The position numbers and the translations under genes were made by a program. Positions 15,833-24,513 of a DNA stretch of 64,000 nucleotides are shown piece by piece. Source of the DNA: Alcaligenes faecalis. GTDB lineage: Bacteria > Pseudomonadota > Gammaproteobacteria > Burkholderiales > Burkholderiaceae_B. The DNA lies in NCBI RefSeq assembly GCF_002443155.1, contig NZ_CP023667.1, forward strand, positions 2,728,001 to 2,792,000, written 5' to 3'. How positions within the stretch are numbered: position 1 is the stretch's first letter; every line of letters begins with the position of its first letter. The notes beneath the pieces were generated by a model. The model worked only from the letters and a program-made list of their open reading frames with translations, was not told the DNA's origin and searched no databases.

Positions 15833-17257
15833 ATGAAACTATACGAGACTCTGGCCAAGGAACTGGCCCAGGCCATTCTGGATGGCACCGTCGCTGCGGG
15901 CGAGCGCATGCCCTCCGTGCGTCAATTGATGGATAAGCACAAGATCAGTGCCTCGACGATTTTCCAGGCGTATTACCGACTGGAAGCACAAGGCCTGATC
16001 AAGGCTCGACCGCGTTCAGGCTATTACGTGTGCTCCAGTCTGGCTCCTCATACGCTGGAAGCAGACACAGCCTCCCAGCCACCTCTGCAAGCCACCAGCG
16101 TCAACAACAGCGACCTGATCATGGCGATCCTGCAGTCCAGCTCCGAGCGTTCCGTTGCACCGCTGGGATCGGCCTTTCCCAGCCCACTGCTCTTTCCTCT
16201 GGAGCGGCTGGGCCGATTTTTATCAGCCAGTCTGAAACAACAGGATCCTTGGGCCAGCGTGGATGACCTGACCCAAGGCCACGCCCCCTTGCGCCGCCAG
16301 ATTGCCTTGCGTTATCTGGCTCAGGGCATGGCGATCAATGCCAACGATATTGTGATTACCAACGGAGCTCTGGAAGCACTGAACCTATGTCTTGCCGCGG
16401 TCACTCAGCCAGGTGACATTGTGTTGGTGGAGTCGCCCACCTTTTATGCCGCCCTGCAGTCGCTGGAACGCATGAAGCTGCAGGCTCTTGAAGTGCCCAC
16501 CCACCCGCGCGAAGGCATTGATCTGGAAGCGCTGGAGCAAGCCATCAAGCAGCACGCCCCCAAAGCCTGCTGGCTGATGACCAATTTCCAGAATCCACTG
16601 GGCAGCCTGATGCCCGACGCAAAAAAATCCCAATTGGTCGGGTTGCTGGCCCGCTATGAAATCCCCTTGATCGAGGACGATGTTTACGGCGAGCTGTACT
16701 TCGACACAGAACGCCCCCGCCCCGCCAAGGCCTTTGACCGCCAGGGCCTGGTGATGCACTGCTCTTCTTTCTCCAAAACCCTGGCACCCGGCTATCGCAT
16801 CGGCTGGGCTGTGCCGGGACGCTATTTACGCGAAGTCGCCCAGGCCAAACTGACCACCACCCTGACTTCCCCCGTCCCTACTCAACTAGCCCTGGCAAGC
16901 TACCTGGAAAAAGGCGCGTATGACCAGCACCTGCGCCGTTTACGTACCCAGTTAAAAAACCAGTATGGACAATTCTCCAAAGCCCTGGGACGCCACTTCC
17001 CCGCAGGCACACGGGCGACCCGCCCCGAAGGTGGCTACTTCTTGTGGGTAGAGCTGGAAAAAAGCGTGCAAACCCTGGAATTGCATCGCCAGGCCCTGTC
17101 TCAAGGCATCAGTCTGGCGCCCGGTACCATCTTCTCAACCACCCAGAACTACAGCCATTGTCTGCGCCTTAACTTTGGTCATCCCTGGACGGAACACAGT
17201 GAGCAGGCCCTGGAAATTCTGGGCAATTTATGCCGACCATTGCTGCTTAAAAAGTAA
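15833..17257 (+). CDS. MocR-type transcriptional regulator (GntR HTH fused to class I aminotransferase)
   Basis: 474 residues. A GntR winged helix (~1-70; GERMPSVRQLMDKHKISAST) is joined to an aminotransferase-like domain with the PLP lysine in SSFSKTLAPGYRIGW. Known from the family: MocR proteins bind PLP and regulate PLP-linked or amino acid metabolism, often a neighbouring gene. The ATG at 15833 with GGAG upstream fits; a longer TTG start lacks one. It is divergent from the oxidase operon and 119 bp ahead of a lipocalin-like gene, but its target is not evident. Confidence 0.9.
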   Translation: MKLYETLAKELAQAILDGTVAAGERMPSVRQLMDKHKISASTIFQAYYRLEAQGLIKARPRSGYYVCSSLAPHTLEADTASQPPLQATSVNNSDLIMAILQSSSERSVAPLGSAFPSPLLFPLERLGRFLSASLKQQDPWASVDDLTQGHAPLRRQIALRYLAQGMAINANDIVITNGALEALNLCLAAVTQPGDIVLVESPTFYAALQSLERMKLQALEVPTHPREGIDLEALEQAIKQHAPKACWLMTNFQNPLGSLMPDAKKSQLVGLLARYEIPLIEDDVYGELYFDTERPRPAKAFDRQGLVMHCSSFSKTLAPGYRIGWAVPGRYLREVAQAKLTTTLTSPVPTQLALASYLEKGAYDQHLRRLRTQLKNQYGQFSKALGRHFPAGTRATRPEGGYFLWVELEKSVQTLELHRQALSQGISLAPGTIFSTTQNYSHCLRLNFGHPWTEHSEQALEILGNLCRPLLLKK

Positions 17258-17376
17258 CGACACGTAGAATCGGACGATAGAAAATAAGAATCGGCAAGTC
17301 ATTGAATGACAAAAGAAAAGACAGCATGATTGCGCAGTTACACCACGCAACAATACTGTCTGCTCAGGAGTTTTTG

Positions 17377-17802
17377 ATGGCCCATACCTTACGTAGCAAG
17401 CTGATCGGTGTCTGGCAACTGAAGTCCTTTGAATTTGTCCCGGAGGATGGTTCACCCAGCTATCCGGGGCTGGGGCCCAACCCCATTGGTCAGCTGATTT
17501 ACACAGAAACAGGTTATATGGGAGCACAACTGGGCAGCAGCACCAGAACGGTACAGGACAGCTGTCAGTCCCTACTGGATACGTATCTGGCCTATGCAGG
17601 TACGTTTGAAGTAGACGAGGCGACCCAATGCGTCACCCACTTTGTTGATATGTCTCTGTATCCCGATTGGGTAGGCGTTCCCCAGCTACGCCTGGCACGC
17701 TTTATCCAAGACGCGCTGGAACTGTCTACCCGTGATCCCGTCGTGGTGGCGGGCAAGCTGGGCGTGGGCACCTTGTTGTGGCACCGCGCCGAGCCCGTCT
17801 AA
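17377..17802 (+). CDS. Lipocalin-like domain protein
   Basis: 141 residues matching the small lipocalin-like family found in proteobacteria and actinobacteria: LIGVWQLKSFEF at the start, PNPIGQLIYTETGYM in the first hairpin, then CVTHFVDMSLYPDWVG. No signal peptide is visible. The ATG at 17377 has AGGAG at good spacing. Biochemical role unknown; homologues are often next to oxidoreductases or regulators. It may be co-transcribed with the MocR gene or run from its own promoter in the 119-bp gap. Confidence 0.75.
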   Translation: MAHTLRSKLIGVWQLKSFEFVPEDGSPSYPGLGPNPIGQLIYTETGYMGAQLGSSTRTVQDSCQSLLDTYLAYAGTFEVDEATQCVTHFVDMSLYPDWVGVPQLRLARFIQDALELSTRDPVVVAGKLGVGTLLWHRAEPV

Positions 17803-17850
17803 GCAGGCTCGCCCAAGGGCATCACGAACGGCCAGCCTTTGCTGGTCGTT

Positions 17851-18774
17851 TCAATTCTGAGCCGCGCTATCGAGCAGGCCCAGAAAATAATCCACAATCG
17901 CATGAGCGCGCCTGTCCTTGCGCATGGCCAAGGACAGAGGAATCGTGAACTGGCGTTGCTGCGGGTCCACCGCAATCATCTGGCCCTTTTCCACCCAACG
18001 AGCCGCCACGTGCTCGGGCAAAAAGCCGATGTACTCCCCCGTCAAAATCAAAAAGGCGATCCCTTCCCGATCACTGGCGGTAGCAACGCAATTCAAATCC
18101 TGGTGCTGGCCAATCGCCTCGGGGCTCATGCGATAGGCAGGTGCAATGGCCGCAGCCCGGCACAAGGTGTCCTGAGACACCGTGCCTGTTTGCGCCGCTT
18201 CAAACAAAGGATGCTCCCAGGAGCAATATAAAAAATAAGGCTCCGCGTAGAGCGTGCGATACTCCAGCCCGCTAAGCGAATTGGTTTCAGGCAGCACGCC
18301 CATGTGCAAGCGGCCGTCCAATAAACCACGCTCAATTTCGCCGGGCGTACTCATGCTGATATGCACCCGCACCGCCTCGCTGTTTTGCCGCAAGGCACGC
18401 AGGGCCGACGTGATATGCATATGAGGCTGCGAGATCAGACTATTCATCAAGCCTATATTCAAGTCCCCTCGCAAGCTGGAATGCAGCTGGTTCACTTCAC
18501 TGCGAAAATTCTCCACCGCGGCCATCAAGGTTTCACTGGCCCGTAACACCTGCCGCCCTTCCTCGGTCAAGGCAAAGCCAGCCCGGCCACGCTGGCACAG
18601 CCGGATTCCACCCAGGCGTTTTTCCAGATCGCTCATATGCAGGCTGATGGCCGAGCGCGTAATGCCCAACACGCCTTCCGCGGCCGAAAAGCTGCCCACT
18701 TGCGCCACCGTTCTGAACACACGCAGCAGACGCAAATCAAAATCGGAAACCTGCAAAAGTCCCTTGAATTGCAT
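17851..18774 (-). CDS. LysR-family transcriptional regulator
   Basis: 307 residues. The winged helix (FRTVAQVGSFSAAEGVLGITRSAISLHMSDLEKRLG) is followed by a typical effector-binding domain. The ATG at 18774 starts the family-typical DFDLRLLRVF stretch. It is divergent from the omega-aminotransferase gene with a 100-bp shared promoter region containing an inverted repeat, so it most likely controls that gene in response to an amino acid or amine. Effector unknown. Confidence 0.9.
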   Translation of the reverse strand: MQFKGLLQVSDFDLRLLRVFRTVAQVGSFSAAEGVLGITRSAISLHMSDLEKRLGGIRLCQRGRAGFALTEEGRQVLRASETLMAAVENFRSEVNQLHSSLRGDLNIGLMNSLISQPHMHITSALRALRQNSEAVRVHISMSTPGEIERGLLDGRLHMGVLPETNSLSGLEYRTLYAEPYFLYCSWEHPLFEAAQTGTVSQDTLCRAAAIAPAYRMSPEAIGQHQDLNCVATASDREGIAFLILTGEYIGFLPEHVAARWVEKGQMIAVDPQQRQFTIPLSLAMRKDRRAHAIVDYFLGLLDSAAQN

Positions 18775-18779
18775 ATAGG

Positions 18780-18824
18780 TGAGTAAAACAATAAGTGAAG
18801 TTAAATAAAAACGTATTTTACTCA
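18780..18824. promoter_or_regulatory. Inverted repeat in the lysR / aminotransferase promoter region
   Basis: A 9-bp perfect inverted repeat TGAGTAAAA (18780-18788) and TTTTACTCA (18816-18824) with 27 bp between lies in the divergent promoter region. Position and AT-rich arms fit a LysR-type operator spanning recognition and activation sites; the long spacing is unusual, so this is a candidate only. Confidence 0.45.
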
Positions 18825-18874
18825 ACAACTTAGCTGCCTACACTGGGGGTATTCACCGCCTTGAGGAGACCAAT

Positions 18875-20221
18875 ATGAACTCACCCTATTTTGCGCCACA
18901 GCAGATTGCCAGTGAACTCAATCTCCAGTCCCACTGGATGCCCTTTACCGCGAACCGGCACTTCCAGCAGGACCCGCGCCTGGTCGTCAAAGCTGAAGGC
19001 AACTGGCTGTACGACCAGGATGGCCGCCAGATTTTTGACAGCCTGTCCGGGCTTTGGACTTGCGGTGCCGGGCACGCTCGCCATGAAATCCAGGCCGCCG
19101 TGCACCGCCAACTTGGCCAACTGGACTACTCCCCTGCCTTTCAGTTTGGACATCCCGCCGCGTTTCAACTGGCCGACAAGCTGACCCAGCACACCCCTGA
19201 CGGTCTGGATCATGTCTTCTTCACGAACTCCGGTTCTGAATGTACCGACACCGTCGTGAAGATGGTGCGAGCCTTCTGGCGCATCAAAGGCCAGGCCACC
19301 AAAACTCGTCTGATTGGCCGTGCTCGTGGCTACCACGGCGTGAACGTGGCCGGCACCAGCCTGGGTGGCATAGGCGGCAACCGCAAAATGTTCGGCCAGC
19401 TGATGGATGCCGACCACCTGCCCCATGTACTGCAAGCAGACTGCGCGTTCACGCGCGGCCAGCCCGAGACAGGTGGCCTTACCCTGGCCGACGAACTGCT
19501 GAAACTGATCGAATTGCACGATGCCAGCACCATCGCCGCCGTTTTTGTCGAACCCGTTTCGGGCTCGGCAGGCGTACTGGTGCCACCTACCGGCTATCTG
19601 CAGCGCCTGCGCCAGATTTGCGATCAATACAACATCCTGCTGGTCTTTGATGAAGTCATCACCGGCCTGGGCCGCTTGGGCACTTATACCGGGGCTGAGT
19701 ACTTTGGCGTCACCCCCGACATCATGACCATGGCCAAGCAGCTGACCAACGGCGCCATCCCCATGGGCGCAGTCGTTGCCAGCAAAGAAATCTACCAAAC
19801 CTTCATGGGTCAGGACCTGCCACTGCACGCCGTAGAGTTCAGCCACGGCCACACCTATTCCGCCCACCCCGTCGCCTGCGCCGCCGGACTGGCTGCCCTG
19901 GAGCTGCTGGAGCAAGACAATCTGCTGCAACGCTCCGCCGAACTGGCTCCGCATTTTGAGCAGGGCCTGCACCAGTTGCGCGACAGCCCGAATGTCATCG
20001 ACATCCGCAACTGCGGCCTGGCAGGTGCCATCCAACTGGCCCCTCGTAATGGCGACCCTGCCATCCGCCCCTTTGAAGCCGGTCTACAACTGTGGAAACA
20101 AGGCTTTTACGTACGCTTTGGTGGCGACACCCTGCAATTTGGTCCCACCTTCACCAGCACACCTGAACAGCTGGACTCGCTGTTCGACGCCGTCGGTGGC
20201 GTCCTGAAGCAACTGGCTTAA
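18875..20221 (+). CDS. Omega-amino acid (beta-alanine)-pyruvate aminotransferase
   Basis: 448 residues, the length of the class III omega-amino acid:pyruvate aminotransferase of Pseudomonas (449). Visible motifs: HWMPFTANRHF near the start, TNSGSECTDTVVKMVRA, ARGYHGVNVAGTSLGG, and LVFDEVITGLGRLG followed by MAKQLTNGAIPMGAV, which contains the PLP lysine. Known reaction: transfer of the omega-amino group of beta-alanine or related amines to pyruvate. It is divergent from a LysR regulator. No semialdehyde dehydrogenase is adjacent, so the downstream step is encoded elsewhere. Substrate range is inferred from family only. Confidence 0.9.
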   Translation: MNSPYFAPQQIASELNLQSHWMPFTANRHFQQDPRLVVKAEGNWLYDQDGRQIFDSLSGLWTCGAGHARHEIQAAVHRQLGQLDYSPAFQFGHPAAFQLADKLTQHTPDGLDHVFFTNSGSECTDTVVKMVRAFWRIKGQATKTRLIGRARGYHGVNVAGTSLGGIGGNRKMFGQLMDADHLPHVLQADCAFTRGQPETGGLTLADELLKLIELHDASTIAAVFVEPVSGSAGVLVPPTGYLQRLRQICDQYNILLVFDEVITGLGRLGTYTGAEYFGVTPDIMTMAKQLTNGAIPMGAVVASKEIYQTFMGQDLPLHAVEFSHGHTYSAHPVACAAGLAALELLEQDNLLQRSAELAPHFEQGLHQLRDSPNVIDIRNCGLAGAIQLAPRNGDPAIRPFEAGLQLWKQGFYVRFGGDTLQFGPTFTSTPEQLDSLFDAVGGVLKQLA

Positions 20222-20380
20222 CGAGCCAAAGGGCGGCCTGCTGCGGGCCGCCCCGAAATCGTCCCCCAGTCGTTGCAACTGGAAACCTTAACTTTCCACC
20301 CAAGCCCCTCCTGCAGCCTGCTCCAACGTACACAAACGCGCCATAATACGAGCTTTGCTCCACAAGAAACGTTCAGCGCC

Positions 20381-21217
20381 ATGAGTTCACCCACACCGCC
20401 CCCTTTTGCTCAGGCTCCCATCGGCCTGTTTGACTCGGGCGTGGGCGGCCTGTCCATCTGGCGTGCCTTGCGTCAGTCTTTGCCTAATGAAAACCTGCTC
20501 TATCTGGCGGACTCACAATGCGCCCCATACGGCGACCGCTCTCCAGAATGGATCATCGAGCGCACCCAGCGCATGACACAACTGCTGGTCGACCAAGGCT
20601 GCAAAGCACTGGTTATCGCCTGCAACACCGCCACCCTGGTAGCGGCCCAGGCCCTGCGCGCCACACTGAGCATTCCCATCATCGCCATCGAACCGGCCAT
20701 CAAACCCGCCGCTGCACTGAGCCGCAGCCGTAGCGTCGCCCTGATGGCCACCAGCCGCACCCTGGATAGCAGCGGCCTGCAAAGCCTGATCGACCGCTAT
20801 GCCAGCGACGTAGAAATCATTCGCATCCCCTGCCCCGGCCTGGCCGACCGCGTCGAAGCCCTGCAACTGAGCGGCCCGGAAATCGAAGCAGAACTACGCC
20901 ACCGCCTGGCTCCGGCCCTGCAAAGCCAGGCCGACACACTTGTACTGGGCTGTACCCACTACCCCTTCCTGCGCGCCACCATCGAAGCCATCAGCGGCTC
21001 GCGCTTCCATATCCTGGAACCCTCCTTCGCCGTGGCCGCCCAAGTCCACCGCCGCCTGGACCAAGCCAACTGCCTGAACACCCTAACCCAAGCAGGCAAC
21101 AGCGCCTTCATCAGCAGCGCCCCCATAGAACAAGCCCAAAAAGTCATCCAAGCACTGACAGGACTGGCGGAACCCACCATGCTGGCATTCCCGACACAAA
21201 CGCTGAGCACGCTGTAA
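20381..21217 (+). CDS. murI: Glutamate racemase
   Basis: 278 residues. The two catalytic cysteines are in ACNTAT and GCTHYPFL, and the N-terminal FDSGVGGLS loop is present. Known reaction: L- to D-glutamate for peptidoglycan synthesis, cytoplasmic. The ATG at 20381 begins MSSPTPPPFAQ; a longer in-frame start adds a low-complexity extension that homologues lack. A hairpin (AGAGCAGC/GCTGCTCT, 21253-21276) follows the gene but has no T-run. Confidence 0.95.
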   Translation: MSSPTPPPFAQAPIGLFDSGVGGLSIWRALRQSLPNENLLYLADSQCAPYGDRSPEWIIERTQRMTQLLVDQGCKALVIACNTATLVAAQALRATLSIPIIAIEPAIKPAAALSRSRSVALMATSRTLDSSGLQSLIDRYASDVEIIRIPCPGLADRVEALQLSGPEIEAELRHRLAPALQSQADTLVLGCTHYPFLRATIEAISGSRFHILEPSFAVAAQVHRRLDQANCLNTLTQAGNSAFISSAPIEQAQKVIQALTGLAEPTMLAFPTQTLSTL

Positions 21218-21354
21218 AACCGGCCGTCCTTAATTCCCCGATGTATCCCATAAGAGCAGCTTGAATCGGCTGCTCTATCTGGCTGATCTCTACCTCCTGC
21301 TGTCCAGTTTCGGACCCCTCTTTCGCCACCTTCGATCAAACCCGCATCCGTAGT

Positions 21355-21421
21355 GACGTGCTGACGTGCTGACGTGCTGACGTGCTGACGTGCTGACGTG
21401 CTGACGTGCTGACGTGCTGAC
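21355..21421. repeat. Eight tandem copies of an 8-bp unit plus adjacent inverted repeat
   Basis: The unit GACGTGCT is repeated eight times without interruption (21355-21418), followed by a partial GAC. That GAC begins a 13-bp inverted repeat (GACTTTTAAAACC, 21419-21431, with 21444-21456). The array is non-coding as far as I can tell; a minus-strand frame through it would encode a QHVSTSAR repeat but has no supporting start. Perfect short tandem repeats of this kind vary in copy number by replication slippage. Confidence 0.9.
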
Positions 21422-21545
21422 TTTTAAAACCCTCCTTCCGGACGGTTTTAAAAGTCAGCCCGAGCGACAAGCCCCGAGCCCCACGACTCGAACAACAATC
21501 CGCAGGAACAAGGATCCCAGGCATGCCTCCTCAAACCGTTGAGAG

Positions 21546-21781
21546 CTGCTCGGGGTGCCGGCACAGGGGGCGCGGGGGCGAGTCAGACTACTTGCCGCGG
21601 GCGGAGTGTCGATCGGGGATGCAAGCAGCCTGCTGCTTGAGCCCGACGCTTGTGGTTTGTCCGGGGGACAAACCACCGGGCGAGTTCAGGCTGCGCCCCG
21701 ATTGACACTCTGACAAGGGCACCGACGCGCAGCGTCGGCAAGTAGTCCGCCCTGCTCCCCCTGTGCCGGCACCCCGAGCAG
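21546..21781 (+). ncRNA. Structured repeat element, copy C (unknown family)
   Basis: A perfect 25-bp outer stem (21546-21570 with 21757-21781) encloses a 162-nt core (21586-21747). The inner helices are GACTACTTG/CAAGTAGTC, a 15-bp stem GAGTGTCGATCGGGG/CCCCGATTGACACTC with one G-U, GCAGCCTG/CAGGCTGC, GCCCG/CGGGC, GTGGTTTGTCC-GGG-GGACAAACCAC and CCGACGC-GCA-GCGTCGG. Unpaired conserved blocks match copies A and B. It lies between murI and the phosphoesterase gene, with no recombinase or endonuclease gene nearby. Confidence 0.8.
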
Positions 21782-22195
21782 TGGCCTACGAAGAATGCCC
21801 TCCGGCAATCCTCCCTTCAGTTTCCCCATCCAGCCCCCGACCCTACGCCCCACCCTCAACCCAAACCCAAACCCAAACCCAACAACAATTTTGAACCTAA
21901 AACATAAAAAACCGCTCAAAACCCACCGCCCTCCTCCCCCCGTAACAAACCAGACATCCACCCGCCACATCCCCGCCAAGCCGCAGCCCGCCGCCACTCT
22001 CCCACCACCCCATCCCCCCGGAACCAGCCCTTCACATAAAACACAATCCAATCATCGGCGGATTTGCTGATCCGTTCACAGGGCAGTCATACGCCCTTCC
22101 TACACTGCCCGCAGTCCTGATCCGATGCCGACTGAGCAGCCCACCCCCACGCACAGTCCGGCCTCTCTTTTTCCCTTCTCTCCACGAGTGGCTGT
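21782..22195. other. C-rich intergenic tract with telomere-like G-quadruplex repeat
   Basis: This 414-bp gap upstream of the phosphoesterase gene is very poor in G on the plus strand. At 21860-21880 it contains (CCCAAA)3CCC, so the minus strand carries four GGG runs spaced by TTT, a strong G-quadruplex sequence identical in form to a ciliate telomere repeat. Further C-runs continue to about 22025. I see no supported gene; an open frame at 21795-22070 is low-complexity (NPNPNPNP) and probably spurious. Confidence 0.7.
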
Positions 22196-24274
22196 ATGAC
22201 CTTCACCTCCCGTCCCCAAAAATCCCACACCGTGCAGCGCCTGCAACAAGCCGGACTCTCCCTGTCCCTGGCACTGCTGCTGACCGCCTGCGGCAGCGGT
22301 TCCAGTGGCAACGATGGCCCGACCAACCCCGGCGTCGACCCAGAAACCCCGACCGTAGAGCCCGGCGACAAACCCCAGGCACTGGGCGGCAAAAAAGCCC
22401 TGATCGTCACCATCGACGGCCTGAGCTACGAAGCCCTGCTGCAAGCTCGCAAGGCCGGCCAGCACCCCGCCCTGAAAAACCTGACCATCGCTCCCGCCCA
22501 AACCGGCGGCTACGCAGGCACTCCCAGCGAACAACGCACCCTGCCACTGCCCGGCTGGGCCTCCCTGATTACCGGCGTGTGGGCAGACCAGCACGGCCTG
22601 CGCGGAGTCGGACAAGAAGACAGCAAACTCAACAGCCCCACCCTGGTGGCCCAAACCTCGGAACCCACCCAGGCCGCCCTGGCCTTGAGCACCGCCAACT
22701 ACCGCACACTGTGGAGCCAGGACCTGCAAGAAGGCCGCATCATTGAAGCGGCCAACTGCACCGACTCCGACAGCTGTGTCAGCGAACAAACCCAGAAATA
22801 CCTGCAAGAAGGCAAGTCCCTGATCCTGGCCCAGATCCAGGCTCCCGCCCGTGCCGCCACCCAAGGCGGCCTGGGTAGCGCCGCTTATCAACAGGCTGTC
22901 AGCGAATCCCTGGCATCACTGGACAAGCTGTTCGCCCTGATCGACAAACGCAAACAGGCAGACGCCTCGGAAGACTGGCTGGTCATCCTGACCACCAGCT
23001 ACGGCCTGGACGAATTTGGTGGCACCACCGGCTCGCAATTCAACCGCAACAAGACCAGCTTTATTGCCACCAATAAAACACTGGCCTCCTTGCCCGCCGT
23101 GGACAGCCAGGTCTCCAGCAGCACCGACATGAACACCTTGGCCGCCATCATCGACATCGCACCCACCGTCCTGTCGCACCTGGGTCTGCAAAACGAGCAA
23201 TACCGCTTCCGTGGCTCGCCCCTGCAAGCCGACACCCGCGTACACAACCTGGCGTTCAGCAAACCTGCCGACAAAAACATGGTGGACCTGAACTGGGTCC
23301 TGCAAGGCGAGGCCTCGCAAGAAATCCAGATCATGCGTGACGGCAAGCTGATCGCCACGCTGCCTGCCGGAACCACCCAGTACTCCGACCCGCTGCCCGC
23401 ATCGGAAACCGCCCAAACCTACTCCCTGTATTACTCGGTGCAGGTAGGCAAAGCAGCTTCGACTCTGAAAGCCGAGGTGGGCTACCAGCCCCCGCCCAAA
23501 CTGGCTGACACCCTGAAGAACGGACTGCGCAGCTACTACACCTTCAGCAGCCAGCCCTTTACCGACGCCAAAGGTGGCAGCACACTGCAAACCTCGACTC
23601 CAGCCGTTCCCGCCGGCCAACTGATTGCCGCAGACTTCCTGGACCCAAGCACAGCCAAGGGCGGCCTGCGCATCACAGGTAACAATGCCGATAGCAATGG
23701 CAACCGCGGCTACCGCCTGTCCATGAGCCGCGACCTGTTCACCTTGAGCAGCGTGCAGCAAATGACTATCGGCTTCTGGCTGCGCACCCCCAACAACTGC
23801 CAGGGTTACGGCGCCTCCATCATGGCCAACAAGAACTACGACTCGGGCAACAACCCCGGCTTTGCGCTGGGCCTGTTCAACGCCAATGGCTGCGACATCC
23901 GCTTTAACACCGGCTACGGTGGCGGCCGCAACGAGAGCCAGGGCTACAACATCACCCCGGACGAATGGGCCTATGTGGCCGTGGTCATCGACAAGGCCGA
24001 AGGCAAGATGCTGGGCCACGTGTTTGACCCCAAGAAAGGCGCACAGTTTGGCTCGGTGGCTTTGGAAGCCCGCACCCTGCAAGCCCTGGGTGGCACCGGC
24101 ACCGGCGAGCTGGGCCTGAACGAAGACGTTACCGGCCAGTACTACAAACGCTGGGGACGCAGCGACATCAATATGGACTTTGGCGAACTGGCCATGTGGG
24201 ACCGCGCCCTGAGCACGGACGAACTGACCAGCATTTACGAATCCCGCCAGCCTCTGTCCAGCCTCCAACCCTGA
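22196..24274 (+). CDS. Alkaline-phosphatase-superfamily phosphodiesterase-like lipoprotein with LamG-type C-domain
   Basis: 692 residues. Signal peptide with lipobox (LLLTAC, Cys32), then a Gly/Ser/Pro-rich linker. From ~65 the fold resembles type I phosphodiesterases: ALIVTIDGLSYEAL (metal Asp) and LPLPGWASLITGVWADQHG, where the nucleophile position appears to be Ser or shifted from the usual Thr, so activity is uncertain. Residues ~440-690 look like a concanavalin/LamG sandwich (MTIGFWLRTPNN, EWAYVAVVIDKAEG, DFGELAMWDRALSTDEL). Likely a surface or periplasmic hydrolase of phosphate esters. A small lipoprotein and phospholipase C follow on the same strand. Confidence 0.75.
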   Translation: MTFTSRPQKSHTVQRLQQAGLSLSLALLLTACGSGSSGNDGPTNPGVDPETPTVEPGDKPQALGGKKALIVTIDGLSYEALLQARKAGQHPALKNLTIAPAQTGGYAGTPSEQRTLPLPGWASLITGVWADQHGLRGVGQEDSKLNSPTLVAQTSEPTQAALALSTANYRTLWSQDLQEGRIIEAANCTDSDSCVSEQTQKYLQEGKSLILAQIQAPARAATQGGLGSAAYQQAVSESLASLDKLFALIDKRKQADASEDWLVILTTSYGLDEFGGTTGSQFNRNKTSFIATNKTLASLPAVDSQVSSSTDMNTLAAIIDIAPTVLSHLGLQNEQYRFRGSPLQADTRVHNLAFSKPADKNMVDLNWVLQGEASQEIQIMRDGKLIATLPAGTTQYSDPLPASETAQTYSLYYSVQVGKAASTLKAEVGYQPPPKLADTLKNGLRSYYTFSSQPFTDAKGGSTLQTSTPAVPAGQLIAADFLDPSTAKGGLRITGNNADSNGNRGYRLSMSRDLFTLSSVQQMTIGFWLRTPNNCQGYGASIMANKNYDSGNNPGFALGLFNANGCDIRFNTGYGGGRNESQGYNITPDEWAYVAVVIDKAEGKMLGHVFDPKKGAQFGSVALEARTLQALGGTGTGELGLNEDVTGQYYKRWGRSDINMDFGELAMWDRALSTDELTSIYESRQPLSSLQP

Positions 24275-24294
24275 TCGCCAAGCAAGGACTTTTT

Positions 24295-24492
24295 ATGACT
24301 CCCAAGAACGCTTCACTCACCTTTGAGCGCATAAAACGCGCATCCGTCTTGTTGATGTTCTGCGGCCTGCTGGCTGCCTGCGGCGGTGGCAGCGACACCG
24401 GTAGCTCGGGTAACACGGGCTCGCCTGAAGAGCCCACCGAGCCCGGCAAACCCACGCCCGAACCCGCGCCGCAACTGAAATGCGCCCCTTGA
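24295..24492 (+). CDS. Small lipoprotein
   Basis: 65 residues: a signal peptide ending in LLAAC (Cys29), then a short Gly/Ser stretch and a Pro/Glu-rich tail (EEPTEPGKPTPEPAP) ending in KCAP. AAGGA precedes the ATG by a good distance. The gap to the phosphoesterase stop is 20 bp and to the phospholipase start 21 bp, so it is co-transcribed with both. No domain is recognised; the extended tail suggests a spacer or tether at the outer membrane. Confidence 0.75.
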   Translation: MTPKNASLTFERIKRASVLLMFCGLLAACGGGSDTGSSGNTGSPEEPTEPGKPTPEPAPQLKCAP

Positions 24493-24513
24493 TTGACTAA
24501 GAGATTAAGCACA

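Noticed and set aside
20221..20260. GC-rich hairpin after the aminotransferase gene as terminator
   Set aside because: The stem (GGCGGCC/GGCCGCC) is present but no T-run follows, so I did not list it as an intrinsic terminator.
21355..21421. CRISPR-like array
   Set aside because: Unit is 8 bp and contiguous with no spacers; no cas genes nearby.
21336..21524. Minus-strand frame encoding a QHVSTSAR repeat
   Set aside because: The repeat is a by-product of the 8-bp tandem array read in one frame; no start signal and no other coding evidence.
21795..22070. Proline-rich plus-strand frame of 91 codons
   Set aside because: Low-complexity translation of a C-rich tract; no ribosome site.
22080..22110. 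Possible Pho box (CAGTCATA) upstream of the phosphoesterase gene
   Set aside because: Only one half-site resembles the consensus; the second repeat is absent at the right spacing.
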